The notes below the pieces were generated by a model, which worked only from the letters and a program-made list of their open reading frames with translations, did no database searches and was not told where the DNA came from. The position numbers and the translations under genes are program-made. Positions 1 through 5,213 of a stretch of DNA of 7,265 bases are shown piece after piece (position 1 is the first letter of the stretch; each line of letters begins with the position of its first letter). Origin of the DNA: Rhodoferax sp. (GTDB lineage Bacteria; Pseudomonadota; Gammaproteobacteria; Burkholderiales; Burkholderiaceae_C); contig JADGRK010000120.1 in assembly GCA_017880985.1 (NCBI GenBank), forward strand, positions 1 through 7,265. Direction: 5' to 3'.

Positions 1-6
1 GCTGAT

Positions 7-705
7 TCAGGGCGCCAGCCCGAGCAGCCACGCATCAATCTCCTGCACCGCTGCATCGGTGGCCGCGGTCAAGGCGCGTACGCCGCCGCTGGCGTCCGCT
101 GTGGGCGCGGGCCGTTGCACGATGACGCTGCGCTGCGCCACCAGCCGCTCGCCGCTGGGGCCGGGCTGGACCAGTGTGGCGCGCAGGCGCAGCAGGCCGG
201 TGCTGCGCTCGGGCGTCTCAAACAACTGGCTGAACTCTTCAAGCTCGACGCGCAGCGTGCGAGGCGACGCCAGCGCCTGTGGGGTCGGCGCGGTGGCTGA
301 CGTCGCGGCGCTGATCGGGCCGCCGTCACCGGGACTCAGCACGGCGCGGTTTTGCCCCAATAGCTCGCGCAGGCGCTGGCGCACCAGTTGCGCCGGTGGC
401 ATGCTCCAGCGCGCCAGGGCGTAGGGCCGGAGTTGCTGGGCATCGCTGTAGGCCAGGCGGTAGAGCACCGCGCTGCCCTCCAGCGCCGGGCTGGCCTCCA
501 CCTCAGCCAGCGCCAGGGGCGGCTGCGAGGCGGCGTGGTTGGCAGCGGGCAGGTGCAGCGCGCCGGGGCCAAAGTCGAACACCACGGGTTGCACGCTGGC
601 GCGCGGCAGGGCGCAGCCCGTCAATGTCAAAAATATGATGACAAATAGGCCTCTAGCCACCGTGCAGCAAGCGCGGCAAGCTACTGAATTGATAGTATTT
701 TTCAT
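7..705 (-). CDS. PqiC-like ABC transport auxiliary lipoprotein
   Basis: A 232-residue lipoprotein of the ABC-type transport auxiliary family (PF03886, PqiC-like). Such proteins sit in the outer membrane facing the periplasm and partner an MCE-protein lipid transporter. The signal peptide ends in a lipobox, LTGC, with the lipidated Cys at residue 31; the hydrophobic core is about residues 18-30. The mature part has family-like stretches: YRLAY at 82-86, a PYALARWSMPPAQLVRQRLRE block at about 94-114, and LRVELEEFSQLF at 151-162. It is the last gene of the operon, starting 5 bp after the MCE gene's stop with no clear Shine-Dalgarno, so translational coupling is likely. Oddity: the n-region is long and Cys-rich (C10, C13, C14), and residues 4-20 are encoded by a 49-bp repeat-like element (648-696). 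A proline/alanine-rich loop at about 125-148 separates two conserved blocks. Family assignment is firm; the transported molecule is unknown. Confidence 0.88.
   Translation of the reverse strand: MKNTINSVACRACCTVARGLFVIIFLTLTGCALPRASVQPVVFDFGPGALHLPAANHAASQPPLALAEVEASPALEGSAVLYRLAYSDAQQLRPYALARWSMPPAQLVRQRLRELLGQNRAVLSPGDGGPISAATSATAPTPQALASPRTLRVELEEFSQLFETPERSTGLLRLRATLVQPGPSGERLVAQRSVIVQRPAPTADASGGVRALTAATDAAVQEIDAWLLGLAP
641..702 (-). repeat. Short palindromic repeat-like element, copy 1 (inside lipoprotein gene)
   Basis: On the minus strand this segment carries an AT-rich left box (ACTATCAATT), a GC-rich centre and a right box (ACGGTGGCTAGAGGCC), ending in an AT-rich flank. The 49-bp core is 648-696. 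It aligns without gaps to 5605-5653 at 31 of 49 positions by hand count: 9 of 10 in the left box and 14 of 19 in the last 19 bases. The left box lies in an imperfect palindrome (CTACTGAATTGATAG on the plus strand, 681-695), and the right box has a GGC-TAGAG-GCC mini-hairpin. From memory it resembles a short intergenic repeat common in Comamonadaceae genomes, with an 'AGGCCTCTAGC' box and a 'CTAT..ATAG' palindrome. I could not search this. Confidence 0.6.
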
Positions 706-710
706 GGTTC

Positions 711-1667
711 TTATGGCCTTGCCGGGAAGCCGGGCTCGCCCGGGCCAGGCGCCACCGGGGTGTTGCCCAGCAGCAGTGACTGCGGGTTGTCGTTGACGCT
801 GTTGACGGCACGGCTCACGCTGCGGGCCGCGCGGGCGGCGTCGTCCACCGCGTGATCAAGGCGCGGCAAGGTGGCGGCGTTGAGGGTTTTGCCGGTGGCG
901 ACCAGCGTGTCAACGCCTAGCGAGAGTTGGTCCAGCGTGCCACCGGGCTCGCTCATGCGCTCGGTCACGACCCGGAAAGCGCGGGCCGAGGCGCGGGCCT
1001 CGTCAGCGCTGTCGCCGACCCGATCGGAGGTGGCTTGCATGGTTTTAAGCGTGGCCTTGGTGTCCTGCGCCAGTTGCGGCAGCACTTTGCCAGCCTGCGC
1101 TGAAAACTGATTGATGTTGGCTGCGGCTTGCCCAATGCCGTCAATCGCCGTTATCAGGCTTTTTTGGTTCTCTGGGCCAAGCAGCAGGTTGACGCGGCGG
1201 CTGGTTTCCTCCACCTGCGACAGGATGCGCTCGCCCTGGCTGGAGAGCTTGGAGATCAAACCGGACCGCATCGGGATGCGTCTGGGCGGATCCTCGTTGG
1301 CGGGCAAGCGGACTTTGGACTCGCCACTGTCGTCGAGCTGCACAAAGGCCAGCCCGGTGACACCCTGAAAACCCAATGTGGCGAAGGTCGATTGGGTGAT
1401 CGGCGTCTGCTCGTCAACTGCAATGCGGACCAGCACATGGCCGCTCGCCAGCGGATCAAAACCAATGGCGCTGACCTTGCCGACGTTGACGCCCTTGAAG
1501 CGCACCGAGGCTTGTGGCTGCAGGCCGGTCACCGCCTCGGCACTGGATATTTCATAGATCTGCTGCATACCGGTTTCGCGCGTCAGCCAGACCGCCAGCG
1601 CCACCAGCAGGGCCAGCACCACCAGCACAAAGGCGCCAGCCGCGATGGCGTGGGATTTGTTTTCCAT
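711..1667 (-). CDS. MlaD/MCE-domain lipid transporter substrate-binding protein
   Basis: A 318-residue MCE-family protein (MlaD-like), anchored in the inner membrane and exposed to the periplasm, where family members form rings or tubes that conduct lipid from or to the permease. One N-terminal membrane segment is at about 9-29. The MCE domain is at about 38-115, with the typical GLQPQASVRFKGVNVGKV stretch at 48-65 and LGFQGVTGLAFVQL at 98-111. A long, mostly helical region (about 135-295) with recurring Ala/Ser/Gln-rich segments follows; in this family such helices extend the channel. The C-terminus carries NDNPQSLLLG (292-301) and PGPGEPGF (308-315), a tail I recognise as recurrent in beta-proteobacterial members of this type. 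The gene starts 12 bp after the ATPase stop; the gap on the coding strand has only a weak AAAGA. At about 320 residues it is much longer than E. coli MlaD (about 183), so it is a relative rather than the canonical mlaD. Confidence 0.92.
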   Translation of the reverse strand: MENKSHAIAAGAFVLVVLALLVALAVWLTRETGMQQIYEISSAEAVTGLQPQASVRFKGVNVGKVSAIGFDPLASGHVLVRIAVDEQTPITQSTFATLGFQGVTGLAFVQLDDSGESKVRLPANEDPPRRIPMRSGLISKLSSQGERILSQVEETSRRVNLLLGPENQKSLITAIDGIGQAAANINQFSAQAGKVLPQLAQDTKATLKTMQATSDRVGDSADEARASARAFRVVTERMSEPGGTLDQLSLGVDTLVATGKTLNAATLPRLDHAVDDAARAARSVSRAVNSVNDNPQSLLLGNTPVAPGPGEPGFPARP

Positions 1668-1679
1668 AAGTTTGTCTTT

Positions 1680-2477
1680 TTACACCGTCGGGGCAGCTTC
1701 GCGCAACAAGGCGGTGGCGCGCTGCCCACGCTCGCCCAGAAAAAAGTCATGAATAAAAGGGTGCGGGTAGGCCATCACTTGCTGCGGCGTGCCACTGACG
1801 ATGATGCGCTTGTCGGCCACCACCGCAATCCGGGTGCTGAGCTCAAACAAGGTGTCGAGATCATGCGTCACCATCACCACCGTCAAGCCCAGCTCGCGGT
1901 GCAGCGAGCGCAACAGCGCCACAAAATCGTCGGCGCTGTCGGGGTCAAGACCGGAGGTGGGCTCGTCGAGCAGCAGCAGCGGCGGGTCCATGATCAGCGA
2001 GCGTGCCAGCGCCACCCGCTTGACCATGCCACCGGATAAATCAGCCGGCATTTTGTGCGCCTGCGTCGGGTCCAGCCCGACCATCTGTAGCTTGACCATG
2101 GCAGCGTCGCGAATCAGCGCGGCCGGCAGGGTCTGGAGCTCGCGCAGGGCAAAGGCAATGTTCTCCAGTACCGTGAAGGCCGAAAACAAGGCACCGTGCT
2201 GAAACAGCATGCCAACGCGGCTGGCGGCCCCCTCGCGACCGAGTTGCGAAGCCGGCTGGCCGAGCACTGTGACGCGGCCACGTGCCGGGCGTTCCAGCCC
2301 CAGGATCTGGCGCAGTAGCACGGTTTTGCCTGACCCAGACCCGCCCACGATCGACAGCAGCTCACCGGCCGCGATGGTGAGGTTCAGATCCTGGTGGATC
2401 ACGGCCTCGCGCCCAGCGCCGCGAAACACCGACCAGAGATGCTCAATCTCGACCACCGGTGTCAGCTCAGGCGTCAT
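1680..2477 (-). CDS. MlaF-type ABC transporter ATP-binding protein
   Basis: A 265-residue ATPase that should bind the cytoplasmic face of the MlaE-type permease and power lipid transport. All nucleotide-binding motifs are intact: Walker A GGSGSGKT (45-52), Q-loop Gln93 in LFQHGALF, signature LSGGM (147-151), Walker B LLLLDEP with catalytic Glu172, D-loop SGLD (175-178) and H-loop His205. The C-terminal PFIHDFFLGERGQRA stretch (240-254) is characteristic of MlaF-like proteins. I chose the ATG at 2475-2477. It overlaps the permease stop in an ATGA arrangement (positions 2474-2477), and the family's N-terminus begins just after it. The frame stays open upstream to 2612, but that part lies inside the permease gene and reads as a His/Arg-rich shadow. 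The overlap implies translational coupling and equal output of permease and ATPase. Confidence 0.95.
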   Translation of the reverse strand: MTPELTPVVEIEHLWSVFRGAGREAVIHQDLNLTIAAGELLSIVGGSGSGKTVLLRQILGLERPARGRVTVLGQPASQLGREGAASRVGMLFQHGALFSAFTVLENIAFALRELQTLPAALIRDAAMVKLQMVGLDPTQAHKMPADLSGGMVKRVALARSLIMDPPLLLLDEPTSGLDPDSADDFVALLRSLHRELGLTVVMVTHDLDTLFELSTRIAVVADKRIIVSGTPQQVMAYPHPFIHDFFLGERGQRATALLREAAPTV

Positions 2478-3604
2478 AAGCCAATGTCCTTGAACAGCAC
2501 GGCAAACAGCGCATCCACCAGAATCACCATGGTGATCGATGTCACCACCGAGGCGGTGGTGCCTTGCCCCAGGCTCTCGGTGTTGGGCTTGACGCGCAGG
2601 CCGTAGTGGCAACCGATCAAGGCAATCAGCAGGCCAAATACCACCGATTTGCCCAAGGCCAGGTTGAGGTTGGAGACTTCGACGGCGCGCGGCAGGGTGG
2701 CAAAGAAATAGGCCGGTGTCACGCCCATCACCAAGTCCGAAGCCAGCATGCCACCGGCCAGCGCTGCCAGCGTGGTCCAGACCGCCAGCAGCGGCATGGC
2801 GATGGACATGGCGATGGCGCGCGGCAGCACCAGCCGGTAGCCTTTGGCGATGCCCATCACACGCATGGCGTCGAGTTCTTCGGTCACCCGCATGACGCCA
2901 ATTTGCGCCGTGATGGCGGAGCCGGAGCGCCCGGCGATCAGAATCGCGGCCAGCACCGGCCCGAGCTCGCGGATCAAGGACAGGCCCAGAATATCGACGA
3001 TGAAGGCATCAGCACCAAACTGGCGCAATTGCAGCGACATCAAATAGGCCAGCACCACGCCGATCAAAAAACCGACCAGCGCCGTGATCGGGAGCGCCCT
3101 AGCCCCGATGTGATACAGGTGGCCCGATACATCGCGCCACGGGCCTTTGCCGGGCGCGCGCAGCAGCTTGAGCGTGTCAAGCAGCAACTGGCCGACCAGG
3201 CGGATCAGACCGGCCACATGGTCGATCAGAATCCACACTGCGGCACCTAGCGCCAGGAAAAGCTGCCAGGCGGTGGTGCGGGTGGCGACCGGCGGCGCCA
3301 TGGAATACTGCGCCACCCGCGTCAGCATGCTGCGCTGCGACTCGCCCATCAAAAGCTGAGCCGGCCATCGGTGGCCCCAGGCGTTCCACAGCAGCTGGGC
3401 ACCGACATGGTCGAGTCGTTGCAGGCTGCGCAAATCCCAGGTGCAAGGGCTGGCCTGGGCGGCAGCACAGGCACCCAGCCCGGACTCAACCTGGGCCCAG
3501 ACCGCCGGTTCAGCCAGCCGCGCCGCCGTCCAGCAGCCCGCCAGCAGCACCGCCGTGCCCTCGGGCACCGGCTGGCGTGTGATGCGGGGCGGGTCTTGCG
3601 TCAT
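2474..3604 (-). CDS. MlaE-type lipid ABC permease with N-terminal STAS-like domain
   Basis: A 376-residue inner-membrane permease. Residues 15-100 look like a STAS domain (MlaB-like; WDLRSLQRLDHVGAQLLW at 56-73), fused to the transporter; in E. coli, MlaB is a separate subunit that regulates the complex. The MlaE permease domain (PF02405) covers about 155-370 and has about five hydrophobic segments: roughly 170-192, 205-225, 266-288, 318-334 and 352-372. A further amphipathic or membrane helix lies at 112-147. Family-typical stretches include GRSGSAITAQIGVMRVTEELDAM (225-247) and the coupling-type region around VKPNTESLGQGTTASVV (338-354). It is the first gene of the operon, and the next gene overlaps its stop by 4 bp. 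The start is the ATG at 3602-3604; no strong Shine-Dalgarno precedes it, so the precise start is slightly uncertain. The STAS motif has His66 where many MlaB proteins carry Ser/Thr. Confidence 0.93.
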   Translation of the reverse strand: MTQDPPRITRQPVPEGTAVLLAGCWTAARLAEPAVWAQVESGLGACAAAQASPCTWDLRSLQRLDHVGAQLLWNAWGHRWPAQLLMGESQRSMLTRVAQYSMAPPVATRTTAWQLFLALGAAVWILIDHVAGLIRLVGQLLLDTLKLLRAPGKGPWRDVSGHLYHIGARALPITALVGFLIGVVLAYLMSLQLRQFGADAFIVDILGLSLIRELGPVLAAILIAGRSGSAITAQIGVMRVTEELDAMRVMGIAKGYRLVLPRAIAMSIAMPLLAVWTTLAALAGGMLASDLVMGVTPAYFFATLPRAVEVSNLNLALGKSVVFGLLIALIGCHYGLRVKPNTESLGQGTTASVVTSITMVILVDALFAVLFKDIGL

Positions 3605-3929
3605 GGTGACGCATCGTAACGCCGAAGCTTGGGATGGGACTGAAAGTTCAAATCGATGCTATAAAGAAACCATTACTTCAAAGTCTTGATCTTGACGCGG
3701 CCTTGCTGGCTTGGCGTTGGGTGCTTCCTGCCACCTCCTGATCGTTTGCTATAAAGTTCGGGACTGGGTGCTTGCACATCCCCTTAAAAACCATGGTCAT
3801 TGGAAACAGCATTGTTCGGCGAGAAAATATCGACGCATTTCACGGCAACGGCAAACCGGCTCGGCACCTACATCGAGACACGTCGTACCCTCGGCTGTGC
3901 GCCCAAGTACTATCTTGAAAGGATTCCCA
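3605..3929. other. Divergent intergenic region between lipid-transport operon and alcohol dehydrogenase
   Basis: These 325 bp must hold the promoters for both directions. I see no gene. The rightward frame stays open from 3711 into the dehydrogenase, but its translation resembles nothing in the family. Two near-identical motifs occur: ATCGATGCTATAAAG (3652-3666) and ATCGTTTGCTATAAAG (3741-3756). A TTGACG hexamer (3692-3697) lacks a well-spaced -10. A weak sigma70-like pair, TTGGAA (3800-3805) with an AAAATAT run (3824-3830), is the best rightward candidate, with poor support. On the leftward strand, TTGAAG followed by a TTTATAG has wrong spacing. No terminator-type hairpin with a T-run was found. 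Confidence 0.6.
3917..3923 (+). promoter_or_regulatory. Shine-Dalgarno of the alcohol dehydrogenase
   Basis: GAAAGGA lies 6 nt before the ATG at 3930-3932. It fixes that ATG as the start against the much longer open frame upstream (to 3711), which would add 73 residues without family similarity. Confidence 0.8.
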
Positions 3930-5084
3930 ATGTCACAATTCAACTTTGAAACCACCCCCAAAATCATCTGCGAGCAGGGCGGCGCCAATCGTCTGGGCGA
4001 GATCGCCAAGAGCCTGGGCATCACGCGACTGTTTCTGGTCACCGACGTCGGCTTGATCAAGGCCAAACTTATCGACGGTGCCCTGGCCTCATTGGCCGCC
4101 GCCGGTGTTGCGGCAACCGTGTTTTCCGAAGTGCTGGCGGACCCACCCGAGCTCAGCGTGCAGGCAGCGGTTGACGCGGCGCGAGCGGCTGGTGTCGACG
4201 GCGTAGTCGGCTTCGGCGGCGGCAGTTCGCTCGATACGGCAAAGCTGGTCGCCTTGCTGGCGTGCACATCGCAGGCGCTGCCCGACATCTACGGCATTGG
4301 CTTGGCGCGCGGGCCCCGCCTGCCGCTGATACAAGTGCCGACCACCGCTGGCACCGGCTCCGAAGTCACGCCGATTTCCATCCTCACCACGCCCAGCCAC
4401 GAAAAGAAGGGCGTGGTCTCGCCGCTGCTTTTTCCGGACCTGGCGCTGCTCGACAGCCGCCTGACTCTGGGCCTGCCACCAGCCGTGACGGCGATGACCG
4501 GCGTCGATGCCATGGTGCACGCGATTGAGTCGTTCAGCACCCGGCTGAAGAAAAATCCGCTCTCCGACGCGTTGGCAATCAAGGCGCTGCAGTTGCTCTA
4601 CGCCAACCTGCCGGCGGCAGTCAACGACGGCAAGGACCCCACCGTGCGCGAGAACATGCTGCTCGGCTCGCTGTTTGCCGGCATGGCCTTCGCCAACGCC
4701 CCGGTCGCTGCTGTCCACGCGCTCGCCTATCCACTGGGCGGCCACTATGGCCTGCCGCATGGTCTGACCAATTCACTGGTTATGCTGCCGGTGCTGGAGT
4801 TCAACCTTCCGGCGGCCCAGGCGCTCTACGCCGAACTGGGTCGCGCCATCCTGCCGGATCAGCGGGGTGCTGCGGATAGCCAAGCAGCGGCGGCTTTCGT
4901 CGCGGCCATCCGTGCGCGCGTGGCCGCCATGCCTTACGCACAGCGCCTGCGTGATGCCGGCGTCAAGCAAGACGATCTGCCGATGCTGGCGCGCGACGCC
5001 ATGAACATCCAGCGCCTGCTGGTGAACAACCCGCGCGATGTCACCTACGAAGACGCCCTGGCAATGTACCAGGTCGCCTACTGA
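3930..5084 (+). CDS. Iron-containing (type III) alcohol dehydrogenase
   Basis: A 384-residue NAD(P)-dependent alcohol dehydrogenase of the Fe-ADH family (FucO/Zymomonas AdhB/PduQ-like), expected to be cytoplasmic and to interconvert a primary alcohol and an aldehyde. The N-terminal Rossmann-like half has the dinucleotide motif GGGSS (96-100) in GFGGGSSLDTAK and the TTAGTGSEVTPI segment (138-149). The C-terminal helical half supplies all four expected metal ligands: Asp193 and His197 in GVDAMVHAIE, His263 in AVHALAYPLGGH, and His277 in GLPHGLTN. Spacing and length match the family (about 380-390). The end, EDALAMYQVAY, is family-like, so the gene is complete. The start is set by a GAAAGGA Shine-Dalgarno. 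Downstream, an aldehyde dehydrogenase remnant begins 1 nt after its stop, then the GMC oxidoreductase follows on the same strand, pointing to alcohol catabolism. The substrate cannot be read from sequence. A 1,3-propanediol-type or general primary alcohol enzyme is possible; maleylacetate reductase is less likely, given the match to FucO-type motifs. Confidence 0.93.
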   Translation: MSQFNFETTPKIICEQGGANRLGEIAKSLGITRLFLVTDVGLIKAKLIDGALASLAAAGVAATVFSEVLADPPELSVQAAVDAARAAGVDGVVGFGGGSSLDTAKLVALLACTSQALPDIYGIGLARGPRLPLIQVPTTAGTGSEVTPISILTTPSHEKKGVVSPLLFPDLALLDSRLTLGLPPAVTAMTGVDAMVHAIESFSTRLKKNPLSDALAIKALQLLYANLPAAVNDGKDPTVRENMLLGSLFAGMAFANAPVAAVHALAYPLGGHYGLPHGLTNSLVMLPVLEFNLPAAQALYAELGRAILPDQRGAADSQAAAAFVAAIRARVAAMPYAQRLRDAGVKQDDLPMLARDAMNIQRLLVNNPRDVTYEDALAMYQVAY

Positions 5085-5085
5085 A

Positions 5086-5151
5086 ATCGACGGCCAGTGG
5101 AGCAATGCCGACAGCGGCGAAACCTGTGCCGTCACCAACCCCGCCACGGGC
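5086..5151 (+). pseudogene. Remnant of an aldehyde dehydrogenase N-terminus
   Basis: In the frame starting at 5086 the DNA reads IDGQW (5086-5100), then SNAD, then SGETCAVTNPATG (to 5151). This is the hallmark opening of NAD(P)-dependent aldehyde dehydrogenases (PF00171), for example GabD-type succinate-semialdehyde dehydrogenases, which open with I(D/N)G-W...SG-TF-V-NPATG. About 22 codons remain. Before them the frame runs into the alcohol dehydrogenase's 3' end; after them the similarity stops abruptly (CWLVAKC...) and the frame ends at the TGA at 5215-5217. There is no start codon or ribosome site for it, so it is a dead fragment. It suggests that a complete aldehyde dehydrogenase once followed the alcohol dehydrogenase and was lost by deletion. 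Chance similarity over this length with this pattern seems unlikely. Confidence 0.8.
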
Positions 5152-5213
5152 TGTTGGCTTGTTGCAAAATGTCCTTCTTTGAAATGTGACTGGACCGGAC
5201 CCCCGCAACACCT

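Noticed and set aside
1128..2039. 303-codon plus-strand frame opposite the MCE and ATPase genes
   Set aside because: Rich in His, Gln and Arg, crosses a gene boundary and is antisense to well-recognised genes: a GC-bias shadow.
2478..2612. Upstream extension of the ATPase by 45 residues
   Set aside because: It lies inside the permease gene in another frame, is His/Arg-rich and unlike MlaF; the ATGA overlap at 2474-2477 is the natural start.
2564..3250. 228-codon plus-strand frame opposite the permease
   Set aside because: Composition typical of an antisense shadow (His/Gln/Asp/Arg-rich); no family features.
3761..3778. Sigma54-like GG...GC box (GGACTGGGTGCTTGCA) upstream of the alcohol dehydrogenase
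   Set aside because: Spacing between GG and GC is 11 rather than 10 and the -24 element lacks TGGCAC; not convincing.
3711..3929. N-terminal extension of the alcohol dehydrogenase by 73 residues in an open frame
   Set aside because: The extension does not resemble Fe-ADH sequence, would make the protein too long, and a good Shine-Dalgarno precedes the ATG at 3930.
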